This document shows positions 49,740 to 58,159 of a stretch of 64,000 bases of DNA, piece after piece (within the stretch, counting starts at the first letter, position 1; every line of letters begins with the position of its first letter). The translations under genes and the position numbers were made by a program. Source of the stretch: Clostridia bacterium (GTDB taxonomy: Bacteria > Bacillota > Clostridia > Christensenellales > CAG-138); assembly GCA_017525875.1 (NCBI GenBank), contig JAFXSG010000048.1, positions 127,856 to 191,855 of the forward strand, given 5' to 3'. The notes beneath the pieces were generated by a model. It saw only the letters and a program-made list of their open reading frames with translations. It made no database searches and was not told the origin of the DNA.

Positions 49740-50929
49740 TGGAAACGAGAAGAGAAAATACAGTTGAAACAAAGAAAAAAGCAAGCGCCTCCACCAAGGC
49801 GCTTATTGCGGTTTTCGTTGGTTTCATCGCGGTCTTTTCGCTGCTGTTCGTCTTCCTGCCCAAGCATGAGGGCGAGCTGAGCCCGAACGAGCGCCGCATC
49901 CTCGCCCCCGCGCCGAACGCGTCCGTTTCCAACATCATGAGCGGCGGCTTCTCCAAGGAGGTCGACAGCTGGCTGCAGGACCATTTCCCCGCAAGGACGT
50001 TCTTCGTTTCGCTCTATTCCTACCTCAACCGCTTCACGGGCAGGAACCCGGTGGAGGGCGTCAGCCTCGGAAGGGACGCGCGCCTTTTCACCTCCCCCAT
50101 CGGGGTGAACGACCGCGTGATCGAAACGAACGTCGCAAAGCTCAAAAAGTTTGCGGAGGATAACGCGCTGAACGCGAGGACGTACATCATCCCCACCTCC
50201 GGATATATGCTTGAGAGCGAGCTCCCCCATCCCCACCTTGATTATCACGACGGCGAGATCATAGACCGTTTCCGCACCGAGCTTGGCGAAAGCTATAAGG
50301 CGATCTCCGCCGAGGAAGTGCTGCGCGCGTACGGCGACGCAAGCGGGCTTTACTACCGCACGGACCATCACCTTACGATGCGCGGGAGCTACGTTTCCTA
50401 CTGCGCGATCGCTCGCGAGCTTGGCCTCACGCCGCTTTCGGAAAGCGAATTCACCAAAACGGGATATGAGTTTTTCGGCACGAGCTACGGCCAGAGCGGC
50501 CTCTTCCTCACCCCGCCGGACACGCTCGAGACCTGGGTCGGGAGCTATGATAAAGCCCTCTCCGTCGTGACCGTGGACGGCTCCCGCGAGGAGACCCACA
50601 CGGGCTCGCTCGATATGAGCTGCCTCGAGGACGGCGTGGTCGACAAATACGCCGCGTACCTCTACAGCAACCACGGCATCACCTATATCACGAATGAAGA
50701 GGCCGAAGGCGGCACGCTGCTGGTGCTCAAGGACAGCTACGGCAACGCGATCGTGCCCTTCCTCGCCGCGCATTATCACACCGTCATCATGATCGACACG
50801 CGCACGCTCTATTACAGCCCGAGCATGAAAACGCCCACGGAGCTTTGCGTGGAATACGGCGTGACCGATTTCGTCGTGATCGCCGGCCTCGATACCGTCG
50901 CCGACGGCACGCTGGACTGGCTGAGATAA
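49739..50929 (+). CDS. DHHW-family (AlgX/AlgJ-like) protein
   Basis: 396 residues: one N-terminal membrane segment (about 20-41), then an exported SGNH-like domain. N-E-R-R-I-L-A-P and W-L-Q-D-H-F-P-A-R near residue 80, Y-Y-R-T-D-H-H-L-T near 205 and L-L-V-L-K-D-S-Y-G-N-A near 326 are the DHHW family signatures; in AlgJ/AlgX the equivalent Asp-His and Ser make acetyl transfer possible. An MBOAT acyl-transporter usually accompanies it but is not seen within this window. Confidence 0.9.
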   Translation: METRRENTVETKKKASASTKALIAVFVGFIAVFSLLFVFLPKHEGELSPNERRILAPAPNASVSNIMSGGFSKEVDSWLQDHFPARTFFVSLYSYLNRFTGRNPVEGVSLGRDARLFTSPIGVNDRVIETNVAKLKKFAEDNALNARTYIIPTSGYMLESELPHPHLDYHDGEIIDRFRTELGESYKAISAEEVLRAYGDASGLYYRTDHHLTMRGSYVSYCAIARELGLTPLSESEFTKTGYEFFGTSYGQSGLFLTPPDTLETWVGSYDKALSVVTVDGSREETHTGSLDMSCLEDGVVDKYAAYLYSNHGITYITNEEAEGGTLLVLKDSYGNAIVPFLAAHYHTVIMIDTRTLYYSPSMKTPTELCVEYGVTDFVVIAGLDTVADGTLDWLR

Positions 50930-50952
50930 GCGAAAATACAGTAAATATAAGG

Positions 50953-50988
50953 AAAAGGATCCCTGTGAAGAGGGATCCTTTGTATTTG
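50953..50988 (+). terminator. Terminator of the DHHW gene
   Basis: AAAGGATCCC-tgtgaaga-GGGATCCTTT then GTATTT. A short family B end (51003-51030) follows. Confidence 0.8.
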
Positions 50989-51037
50989 GAAAGTGAAAAG
51001 CAGGAGGCCTTCCCCTTGAGGGGACGCCCTGAGATGT

Positions 51038-51241
51038 TCAGCGTGCATTCATCAGCTCCGTCACCTGCGCCTCGAGCTCCGCGATGCGGGCCTCGTATTC
51101 ATAGATCTTCGCGGCGAGGAGGGTGAAGTTCTGGTTGAGGCAGTTCTCGTTGGACTTGATATCGTCCTCGTGGTGCTGCGCGTCCTCGCCCGCCGGCCTT
51201 TCAACGGGCAGGGCGATGTAGTAAAGCGCTCTCATGTCCAT
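51038..51241 (-). CDS. Small coiled-coil protein of the phage-like module
   Basis: 67 residues; the last 30 form a heptad-like helix (I-Y-E-Y-E-A-R-I-A-E-L-E-A-Q-V). GAGGTG is 6 bases before the ATG and it starts 9 bases after the preceding gene. Tail or linker proteins of this size are common in podovirus-like clusters; the function is unknown. Confidence 0.65.
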   Translation of the reverse strand: MDMRALYYIALPVERPAGEDAQHHEDDIKSNENCLNQNFTLLAAKIYEYEARIAELEAQVTELMNAR

Positions 51242-51250
51242 GCGCTCACC

Positions 51251-52657
51251 TCATTCCGTGCGGCGGCGCATGCCGAGCTCCAGTTCGACGCCGCCTTCGA
51301 GCGTGAACCTGCCGCCGTCGGTATTCGAGAACCTGAGGCGCAGCGTGCGGCCGGAGCTGAAGAGCGGCACCTCGGCGACCTCCGAGCGGCTGTCGGGCAG
51401 TGTCACGACGTGCTTTTCGATCCGCCCGTCGAGCTCGACCTCGACGGCGAGCCGACCGCTGCCGCGCAGCAGCAGGAGCCTCGGCGATTTGATGCACGCC
51501 TTGTCCTCAAGGTCGGTGAGGGGCGTGGTCCAGTACGCCGAGATCGGTTCGCCGTCATAGCCCGCGCCGACGCCGAGGCTGAAGAGCAGGCGGTTTTCGT
51601 TCATGAACACCGGCCTGCCGTCCAAGGCCGCCATGTCGTGGACGGAAATGCCCTTGCGGAGCATGTATTTTCGCTCCTGCAGGTCGTAGACGACGAGCAG
51701 GGTCTCCAGCATCCGCTGCAGCGTGAAATACAGCTTGTCCTCCGCGATGACCGCGCATGACACCGAGGCCGAAGCGCGCTCCGTCAGCGTCTTTATCATG
51801 CGCATATCCGGGCAGGGCCTCGCGGTCACGCCGTTGAAAAAATACAGCCCGCGGCGCGTCACGAAATACGCCGTGTCCCCGTGGATCGCGATCGCCTGCT
51901 GGCGCGTGGTCGGCACGCTCGCGTCGATATGCTCGATCGTGAAGTTCGACGGGCGGTCGCCGATCAGGCGGTACAGGCTGTTCCGCTTGAAGATCAGAAG
52001 CTGGTTGCTCATCGCCTTGATCGCAACGATCGGGTCGCCGCCCAGCGAGCCGACCTCCGCGTGCCCGCCCTCGACCGCGGGCGAGGCCTGGACGTAGCCC
52101 CAGTCCTCCACGGTGCGGCCGCTGCCCGGCAGGCAGGAATAATAGATGCGGTCCGGGTTCGCGCTTTCGCCCGCGGCGAAGAGGCGGCCCCGATACACAG
52201 CGAGATACGAGCAGACCGCGTCGGAGCTCTGCTCGCTTGAGCCGAACAGGGAGCAAGTTTCCCCGTCGAACTTGATCATCCGGTGCAGACCGTCCGCGAT
52301 CACGAGGTAATCGGTGGACCCGATGCGCACCATGCAGCTGTCGTAATTAGTGGAATACGGGCTTTCATAGCTGTATTTCAGCACCCACTCGCCGCGGATC
52401 AGCGCATAGACGTCCCCTCCCGCGACAGCGACCGGGATCTCGCCCGAGCCGCCGCGCCAGCTCGTAAGCAGGCGAAGACGCCCGCTGCCCGGCAGCACGG
52501 CCGCGGAGTATTTGGAAAAGCCATCGGCAACGGAGAGCCGCCCTCCGTCCGTGTCCATGTTTGCGGCGTCCGGCGAGAACCTCGGCGAAAGGCTGTTTTC
52601 ATCCCCCGCCTGGTCGAGCCCCGTGAACGACGGTATCGTGTATGTTTTGATGCTCAT
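51251..52657 (-). CDS. Phage-like beta-propeller protein
   Basis: 468 residues. The N-terminus (L-S-P-R-F-S-P-D-A-A-N-M-D-T-D-G-G-R-L) is typical of phage head-tail or stabilisation proteins that open with a list of sample-like repeats. The body has repeated four-stranded blades, such as L-A-V-Y-R-G-R-L-F-A-A-G and H-G-D-T-A-Y-F-V-T-R-R-G-L-Y-F-F-N-G. Beta-propellers of this length act as tail hub or DNA-stabilising plugs in short-tailed phages. It belongs with the capsid at 56924-58129. No signal peptide; cytoplasmic assembly is implied. Exact homology not established. Confidence 0.7.
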   Translation of the reverse strand: MSIKTYTIPSFTGLDQAGDENSLSPRFSPDAANMDTDGGRLSVADGFSKYSAAVLPGSGRLRLLTSWRGGSGEIPVAVAGGDVYALIRGEWVLKYSYESPYSTNYDSCMVRIGSTDYLVIADGLHRMIKFDGETCSLFGSSEQSSDAVCSYLAVYRGRLFAAGESANPDRIYYSCLPGSGRTVEDWGYVQASPAVEGGHAEVGSLGGDPIVAIKAMSNQLLIFKRNSLYRLIGDRPSNFTIEHIDASVPTTRQQAIAIHGDTAYFVTRRGLYFFNGVTARPCPDMRMIKTLTERASASVSCAVIAEDKLYFTLQRMLETLLVVYDLQERKYMLRKGISVHDMAALDGRPVFMNENRLLFSLGVGAGYDGEPISAYWTTPLTDLEDKACIKSPRLLLLRGSGRLAVEVELDGRIEKHVVTLPDSRSEVAEVPLFSSGRTLRLRFSNTDGGRFTLEGGVELELGMRRRTE

Positions 52658-52666
52658 CCCGTCACC

Positions 52667-53206
52667 TCAGTACCTGTTGATGATGCTGAACGAGTTCCGG
52701 TCGCGGATATAGCCGCGCAGCTTCGCCTTCGACGCGTTATACATGGAAAGATAGATGTTCGCGCCGCTCTGGGTTGCCGTGTCACCGCCCATGCGCTCGC
52801 GGGCGACGGTGTAGGTCACGATGAGCGGGTGCATGTATTCCGGCAGCTCGCTCCGGTCGTTCAGGCTTTCGAGCCGCCCGGGCAGATAGCGGTAGGTCAC
52901 TTCCGCCGGTTCATCGTAGGGCAGGAGCAGCGTGTTCATGGCGTATCCGTCGCGGAATGGCACCTCGTGCCCGCGCTGGCATACGCACTCGATCCTCAGG
53001 CACCGTCTTGAGAGCAGGCCGAGGTCGAACACGCCGAGCGGCGCAGGCCTCGTCTCCGTCTTCGTGAGGCAGAGGGACAGGGCAAGATCGTCCTGCGCGT
53101 CGTTCGCGTACTGCGTCATCCTTGCGCGATAGGCCTCTATGGTCTTGGTATCGTGCCCGCGGTCAAGCTGGGCGAGCGCGGAGACGATGATATCGTTCAG
53201 AGTCAT
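52667..53206 (-). CDS. Phage-like head-tail adaptor protein
   Basis: 179 residues from ATG 53206 (GGAAAGGG upstream; a longer frame has no better SD). Helical N-terminus (M-T-L-N-D-I-I-V-S-A-L-A-Q-L-D) and later strands with Y-L-P-G-R-L fit gp6/gp4-type connector proteins that sit below the portal. It lies next to the propeller gene with 9 bases between. Identification is by pattern and context only. Confidence 0.6.
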   Translation of the reverse strand: MTLNDIIVSALAQLDRGHDTKTIEAYRARMTQYANDAQDDLALSLCLTKTETRPAPLGVFDLGLLSRRCLRIECVCQRGHEVPFRDGYAMNTLLLPYDEPAEVTYRYLPGRLESLNDRSELPEYMHPLIVTYTVARERMGGDTATQSGANIYLSMYNASKAKLRGYIRDRNSFSIINRY

Positions 53207-53223
53207 GCGTTTCCCTTTCCGGC

Positions 53224-53433
53224 TCAAAGCCTTGCGCCGTCCGGTTCGGTGAACCTCTCCGTCGCGGCTTGCAGACACTTGTGAAGCGCTTCGCTCCTGC
53301 GGATGACCTCCGCCACTTCGCTCGGGACCTCGACGGGCCTGCCGCGCTCGATGCGGTAGTTCACGGAGTTGATGCAGCCCTCCCAGGGCCTGTTATCCTT
53401 GGTTTTTTCGATCACTATGGTCTCGGTAGTCAT
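53224..53433 (-). CDS. Small protein of the phage-like module
   Basis: 69 residues: I-N-S-V-N-Y-R-I-E-R-G-R-P-V-E-V-P-S-E-V-A-E, a short beta-hairpin plus helix of the sort found as minor virion proteins in Clostridia phages (Y-x-I-x-R-G-x-x-V-x-V-P). GGAGG stands before the ATG. It comes just before the adaptor gene. Confidence 0.6.
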   Translation of the reverse strand: MTTETIVIEKTKDNRPWEGCINSVNYRIERGRPVEVPSEVAEVIRRSEALHKCLQAATERFTEPDGARL

Positions 53434-53516
53434 TTTTCGTCCTCCTCGATTGGATATTGAAATCGTTCGTCGGTTGGTGTAATATTGCAGGTAGTTCCGG
53501 AAAGGAGTAAGGCCTA

Positions 53517-54497
53517 ATGAAAAGGTCCTCTCAAAAGCATCAGCTCTTCATCGGCGTGCTCGCGGTCGTGCTGGCTTCCGCCTGCTACGGCGTGACGCCG
53601 ATCCTTTCAAACGCCTGCCTGCGCGGCGGCTTCCCGGAGAGCTTCGTCGGCCGCTTTTTCCCGGGCGGCGCTTTTGCCTCCGCGATCCTTGCCGACCCCG
53701 CGCGCGCCGTCAGCAACGAGACGCTCGTCTGCTTCTCGATGGGCATCGCCTGCCTGCTTTCGCTCATAAGCTGCCTTCTGACGCGCAAACGCCTCGCGGT
53801 GAGTGGGAAACAGCTTTGGCAGCTCGGCTTATTCGGCGGCGGCGCGCTCGCAGGCACGCTGCTTCTCATCACCTACGCGTATCTGCGCATTCCCGCCGGC
53901 ATGACGATCGTTATAAACTTCACCTATCCGGTCTTCGTCGCCCTCGCCGGGATACTGTTCTTCCGCGAAAGGATCCGCCCGCTCGTGTTCGTCTCGCTCG
54001 CGCTGGCGATATTCGGCATTGCGCTCATCTCGTGGGCGGGCCTTAGCGGCGAAGTGAACGCCGCGGGCGTCCTGATCGCGGTGCTCTCCGGCGTGACCTA
54101 CGCGGTGTACTTTATCGCCGGCCGCCGGGCAGATTATGCCGGTCTCGATACCGGCGTTGCCAACGTATACATAACGGGAGCGGCCTCGCTGCTCGCACTT
54201 GCGATCGCGCTCGCCGCGTCCCGCTTCACTTTCCCGCAGGACGCCGTGATGTGGGGCCTGCTGTTCCTCGAAGCCCTGCTCGGCTACGTCGTGGGCCTCA
54301 GACTGCTTCTCCTCGGCATCCGCCTGCTGGGCAGCACGCCCGCTTCCGCGCTGAACACGCTGGAGCCCGCCTTCGCCTCCGCAACGAGCATGCTCGTTTT
54401 CGGCGAAACGATGGGCCTGACAAAGGGCCTCGGCATTGTGTTCGTGCTCGGGGCGGCACTCATAAGCATAATCGCGCTGAGAAAAAAGGCGGAGTGA
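53517..54497 (+). CDS. EamA-family (DMT) transporter
   Basis: 326 residues with ten predicted membrane segments in two homologous halves (EamA repeats). G-V-T-P-I-L-S-N near residue 27, T-Y-P-V-F-V-A-L-A near 142 and, at the end, A-L-N-T-L-E-P-A-F-A-S near 279 are the family motifs. Such proteins export or import amino acids and metabolites; the substrate is unknown. AAGGAG precedes the ATG. It is on the opposite strand in the middle of the phage-like genes and is not part of that module. Confidence 0.92.
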   Translation: MKRSSQKHQLFIGVLAVVLASACYGVTPILSNACLRGGFPESFVGRFFPGGAFASAILADPARAVSNETLVCFSMGIACLLSLISCLLTRKRLAVSGKQLWQLGLFGGGALAGTLLLITYAYLRIPAGMTIVINFTYPVFVALAGILFFRERIRPLVFVSLALAIFGIALISWAGLSGEVNAAGVLIAVLSGVTYAVYFIAGRRADYAGLDTGVANVYITGAASLLALAIALAASRFTFPQDAVMWGLLFLEALLGYVVGLRLLLLGIRLLGSTPASALNTLEPAFASATSMLVFGETMGLTKGLGIVFVLGAALISIIALRKKAE

Positions 54498-54510
54498 GAG
54501 GGAATCAAGC

Positions 54511-54690
54511 TTCAGGCCTTCCCCTTTGAGGGGAAGGTGGATGCTTAGGGCAGAGCCCTAAGCAGACGGATGAGGTGTTTTGGTCAAATCAACTCCCGGG
54601 TTTTCTTTTCCGCAGCTTTTACACCTCATCAGTCGCCCTCGCCTAAGCTCGGTCGACAGCTTCCCCTCGAGGGGAAGCCCGCCGGCTTGA
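54511..54690. repeat. Family B interspersed repeat
   Basis: Complete copy: CAGGCCTTCCCCTTTGAGGG, GGATGAGGTGTT, then ACACCTCATCAGTC and CTTCCCCTCGAGGGGAAGCC. Confidence 0.85.
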
Positions 54691-54716
54691 CAGAAGGCCC
54701 GCAGCCTGCAGACCCA

Positions 54717-55511
54717 TCACGCTCGTTCCGAAAAAGGAACGGTCTTTTTGCTTTGCGCCCGGCGGCTCCTGAAATGCGCGTCCACGAAGTCGCGCACGCC
54801 GGTCATCGTGTTTTCGCCCAGGACGCCGTCCGCCGCGCCGCAGAAATAGCCCAGCGAATTGAGTGCGAGCTGCAGCTGGCGGATCGATTCGCCACGGAGC
54901 ATCGGCGTGCGGAGCGAGAGGACGATCTGCTCATCGTAGCAGTTTTCGTCGTAGATCAGCTGTTTTGTGACCAGTCCGCGGTGCGTCCACGGTCTTTCCG
55001 TCAGCTTCGTGACGCACACGCCGCTGCCGAGCCCGCGCGCCTCCACGACGAGTGTCTCCCCGCCGAGCGAGCCGCAGACGAAGCCCGTATGCACGGCGCG
55101 GCCGTCCTCATCGCGGAAAAAGACCGCTTCGCCCAGCGCGAACGGGCGCTTCACCTTGCCGATCTCGCCCTTGTCCGTGCACCACGCGCTGTAGCAGAAA
55201 TGCGGCGTCGCGTCCAGGCCGAGGTAGGCGTTCAGAAGGCCCTGGCTGTCGCTCGCGGTGACGCGCTTTATGACGAAGTTCTCCGTCATGCGGTCGAAGC
55301 GCTCCCTGCTCCAGCCGAGCAGTTTGTAAAAATTGGCAAATCGTTCATCGAGCAGCTCCTGTGTTACGGCGTCTCCCGCAGTGCCGGGGAGGTATTCCCA
55401 TGGTCTTGTGCCGCACTCTTCGAACGAAAGCGGAAGCTTTGCCCCAAGGGGTATAGTTTCGGGCTTTGCGTGTGAGAGCGCAAAGCGAATAAAATCCATC
55501 GCATTCTTCAT
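54717..55511 (-). CDS. NlpC/P60-like wall hydrolase with PG-binding domain, Cys replaced
   Basis: 264 residues. N-terminal part resembles phage NlpC/P60-type lysins (pattern D-C-x-G-L): here the equivalent reads S-D-S-Q-G-L-L (Asp88, Ser89), so the nucleophile Cys is Ser. A candidate catalytic His is His141 in A-V-H-T-G-F-V. The C-terminal 60 residues form a peptidoglycan-binding domain (R-G-E-S-I-R-Q-L-Q-L-A-L-N-S-L-G-Y, D-G-V-L-G-E-N-T). It may be an inactive wall binder or have a Ser nucleophile. AAAGGA is 10 bases before the ATG. Last gene of the phage-like module. Confidence 0.7.
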   Translation of the reverse strand: MKNAMDFIRFALSHAKPETIPLGAKLPLSFEECGTRPWEYLPGTAGDAVTQELLDERFANFYKLLGWSRERFDRMTENFVIKRVTASDSQGLLNAYLGLDATPHFCYSAWCTDKGEIGKVKRPFALGEAVFFRDEDGRAVHTGFVCGSLGGETLVVEARGLGSGVCVTKLTERPWTHRGLVTKQLIYDENCYDEQIVLSLRTPMLRGESIRQLQLALNSLGYFCGAADGVLGENTMTGVRDFVDAHFRSRRAQSKKTVPFSERA

Positions 55512-55605
55512 CTTTCATTTTCCTTTCTAAAAATTCATTGATCGGGCCGGCCTTTCGGCCGCGTTCGCGGTTTTGCGGGAAGAGAGTGGGCTTCCCCGGC
55601 CGCAT

Positions 55606-55650
55606 GCATGCCGCCTCCGTGAGGCATTGCGGAAGCGGCATGCGCTTTTT
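55606..55650 (+). repeat. Inverted repeat with plus-strand T run
   Basis: GCATGCCGCC and GCGGCATGC enclose 19 bases and are followed by GCTTTTTCG. As a terminator it would act on plus-strand (antisense) transcripts. Confidence 0.5.
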
Positions 55651-55657
55651 CGGTCAG

Positions 55658-56752
55658 TTAGGGCTGATCGTAGCCGACGCCCGCGTGATAACCGGGATCG
55701 TAGGTCCTTCTAAGAAGCGCGTAGTCCTCCGGCGTGAGGTCGGCGAGCATTTCGTTCCTGACCCTCCGCCAGTACTCGGAGGTCGAATGGAACAGCTTCA
55801 CCCTGTCCGCCTCGGTGATCGTGCGCATGTATACCTTGTAAAAATTATAGTGCTGCCTGTACTGCTCCTCGGTGTACGGCGCTTCGCTCTCCTCCGCGCT
55901 GCCGGTCCCGCCGTCCTGCGAGGAGCCGGCGCCGCCAGACTGCCCTGCGCTGAGCCTCGCGAGCTCGAGCGCCTGCTGTTCGCGGCGGCGCTGCAGCTCA
56001 AGCTCCTGCTGCTCGCGGCGGCGCTGGAGTTCGAGCTCGTGCCGCTGCTGTTCGCGCTGGCGGGCAAGCTCGTATTCGTGCTGCCTGCGGATCTGCTCGA
56101 ACTCCGCCTGGATGCGGGCGAGCTCATTCGACGCGTTGTAGACGTACTGCGCGAGGGTGGCGCTGTACTTCGATTCCATCGCGGCGATATCGCTCGCGGC
56201 GGCGTCGTACTCGCGGTTCTTCATGCTCGAGAGGTAGCTGGAGCCGCCCATCCCGCGGGAATACGCGTCCGCGTCCAGCTCCGCGAGCACGGTCTCGCCG
56301 TAGCTCCGGCGGTTTGCGATCGCCTCGTCCACCGAGGGGCGCAGGAACGCCGAAAGCTGGGAATACAGCTCCTCGAGCGTGGGGAGCTCCATATCGATGC
56401 CGTAGCTGCGCAGGGTGCTGATGAGGCGGCTGTAGTAATCGTCAAAGCTCGAAGCGGTGTTCCCGGAGGAATTGCCGCCGTTTGCGGGGCCGTTGCCGTC
56501 CGCGGGACCGTTGCCGTTTGCGGGACCGTTGCCGTCCGCAGGACCGTTGCCGTCCGCGGGACCGTTGCCGTCCGCGGGACCGTTATTGCCGTCCGCAGGA
56601 CCGTTGCCGTCCGCAGGACCGGCAAAGCCATAGCCGCCTGCGCGCGGGCCGTGCACGCCGAGGTCCGCGGCCGCCTGTTCCCCGTCGCCCTCGCCCGCAA
56701 AATTGCGCCTGCGCTTTTTGGGCGCGACGGTGTTAAAAAGTTTGATTGCCAT
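55658..56752 (-). CDS. Phage-like protein with GPADGN repeats and coiled coil
   Basis: 364 residues from ATG 56752 (AAAGG 7 bases upstream). After a basic start (P-K-K-R-R-R-N-F) come about eight G-P-A-D-G-N repeats (about 45-95), a helical region (S-F-D-D-Y-Y-S-R-L), and a long coiled coil (E-L-A-R-Q-R-E-Q-Q-R-H-E-L-E, about 215-275). A charged C-terminus follows. Position between the capsid and the lysin suggests an internal virion or ejection protein. The repeats are perfect at the DNA level, so the copy number probably varies. Function unknown. Confidence 0.7.
   Translation of the reverse strand: MAIKLFNTVAPKKRRRNFAGEGDGEQAAADLGVHGPRAGGYGFAGPADGNGPADGNNGPADGNGPADGNGPADGNGPANGNGPADGNGPANGGNSSGNTASSFDDYYSRLISTLRSYGIDMELPTLEELYSQLSAFLRPSVDEAIANRRSYGETVLAELDADAYSRGMGGSSYLSSMKNREYDAAASDIAAMESKYSATLAQYVYNASNELARIQAEFEQIRRQHEYELARQREQQRHELELQRRREQQELELQRRREQQALELARLSAGQSGGAGSSQDGGTGSAEESEAPYTEEQYRQHYNFYKVYMRTITEADRVKLFHSTSEYWRRVRNEMLADLTPEDYALLRRTYDPGYHAGVGYDQP
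56470..56632 (-). repeat. 18-base minisatellite coding GPADGN
   Basis: Units like CCGTTGCCGTCCGCGGGA repeat about eight times with single-base changes (GTTTGC or GTCCGC), including one in-frame extra AAT codon. Confidence 0.85.
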
Positions 56753-56777
56753 AGGTTTACCTTTCAAAATACAGGCT

Positions 56778-56904
56778 GTAGGGGCGGTGATTTGCAGCCC
56801 GCCTGTGACGGCCGCGGGATCCGACGGATGATCGTTCGTGCCGCCATACCGTTTTACCGCCGCGGCTTCGTCTTCCCGCGGGCGGATGATATCCGCCCCT
56901 ACAG
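56778..56904. repeat. Family A repeat inside the phage-like module
   Basis: GTAGGGGCGGTGATTTGCAG at the left, GGGCGGATGATATCCGCCCC at the right. It lies between the capsid gene and the coiled-coil protein. Confidence 0.8.
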
Positions 56905-56923
56905 GATTTTTCGGCGATCCTCG

Positions 56924-58129
56924 TCAGGAAACGGTATGCTCGATGCGGACGAGCCAGAGATCGTTGAGGATGGCCGCGGTGTACGCGGTCACCTTCGCGC
57001 CGATGGTAGCCCTCTGGTCGAGGGGGTCGGCCGTGCCGCTGGAGCCGTGGGGCTTGACGATCAGCTGCACCGCGCCCTTGCCATCCACGTCGATAACGCC
57101 GTACGCGTCCCTGCCGAAAACGAGGGTGCTGTGAACGTCCAGGAGGCGGTTGGTGTCCGCGTCGCGCGCGCCCGCATCGTTGGACCAGACGGCGTCGTCC
57201 GCGGAGAAGCTCGCGGCGCTCGTCAGCTTGACGGTCTTCGTCGCGGGGTCGTAGGGGGTCGCCGCGTCGAGGGTGTACTCGGTGCTGCCGACGTAGATCT
57301 TGTTGCCGCCGACGGAGAGATAGGCGGCCTCCGCCTCGGTGGGATCGTTCTTCAGAACGAAGGTCTTGGAGGACGAGGTCTGGGCGTTGACGCTGTTGCG
57401 GACGCTCTGGGTGAAGACCTTTGCCTCGGTGCTCTCAACGAACACGACGCCGTAGAGCCTGCCGATCTCGCCGGAATAGATGGCCTCGGAGTTCTGATAG
57501 GTGGAAACGTTCTTCCACATCTCGTCGTTCTGCAGGTCGTAGGTCGCCTCGGGCGAGCAGATGCACACGAAGTGGGGCTGGCGGCCGTCCTCCGCGAAGG
57601 GGCGGGCCTTGTTCTTCTTGAGCGTGCGGACCGCCTTGCGGATCTCGTCGGTGGTCAGCTTGTCGCTCGCGGTGAGGGCGCTGCGGGCCGACTTGCCGCC
57701 CGCGTACTGCACGTTGGTGCCGGAATTCATCACGTCGCGCGTGACCCATTCCACAACGGTGCCGAGCTGCTCGCCGAGGAGCTCCGCGGAGTCGTTGATC
57801 ACGTTGTCGTAGGCGGTGAGATCGAGCAGGTCGGTCACCTCGACGTATGCGCCGTACTGCTTCACCTGGGCCTCGACCTCGCTCTGGGAGAGGGTCTGGC
57901 CGTTCGGGGTGACGCCCTCCGCAAGGCCGCGCACCGCGGCGGCGGGGTCGAACAGGTTCCAGCGGCGGAAGTTGACGTACTTGCCGCTGTTTGCCGGGAT
58001 GGAGCGCTTCTGGCCGAACTCCTGGTGAACGAGGCGGGTCTTCGCGCTCTCGAGGAGCTGCCTGTCATAGAACTTGCTCGGGAACTTGACCGAGCCGGAC
58101 GCGGTGGTATTGATTATGCTGTTGCTCAT
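56924..58129 (-). CDS. N4-gp56 family major capsid protein
   Basis: 401 residues. The N-terminus (F-Y-D-R-Q-L-L-E-S-A-K, V-H-Q-E-F-G-Q-K-R-S-I-P, V-N-F-R-R-W) and L-A-E-G-V-T-P-N-G, K-Q-Y-G-A-Y-V-E-V-T-D-L-L-D-L-T, R-D-V-M-N-S-G-T-N-V-Q-Y-A-G-G identify the N4-gp56 capsid family (HK97-like fold). The C-terminal 100 residues include Ala/Thr-rich insertions. The gene is whole, with no frameshift. GGAAA-type SD. The absence of portal and terminase nearby is unusual for a functional phage. Confidence 0.93.
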   Translation of the reverse strand: MSNSIINTTASGSVKFPSKFYDRQLLESAKTRLVHQEFGQKRSIPANSGKYVNFRRWNLFDPAAAVRGLAEGVTPNGQTLSQSEVEAQVKQYGAYVEVTDLLDLTAYDNVINDSAELLGEQLGTVVEWVTRDVMNSGTNVQYAGGKSARSALTASDKLTTDEIRKAVRTLKKNKARPFAEDGRQPHFVCICSPEATYDLQNDEMWKNVSTYQNSEAIYSGEIGRLYGVVFVESTEAKVFTQSVRNSVNAQTSSSKTFVLKNDPTEAEAAYLSVGGNKIYVGSTEYTLDAATPYDPATKTVKLTSAASFSADDAVWSNDAGARDADTNRLLDVHSTLVFGRDAYGVIDVDGKGAVQLIVKPHGSSGTADPLDQRATIGAKVTAYTAAILNDLWLVRIEHTVS

Positions 58130-58159
58130 TGAAATTTCCTTTCTTTTGTCGGTTTCTGT

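Noticed and set aside
55538..58132. 864-codon open frame opposite the capsid and coiled-coil genes
   Set aside because: Spans several real genes and two repeats on the other strand; its repeated AVRGTVAV part is the reverse reading of the GPADGN minisatellite.
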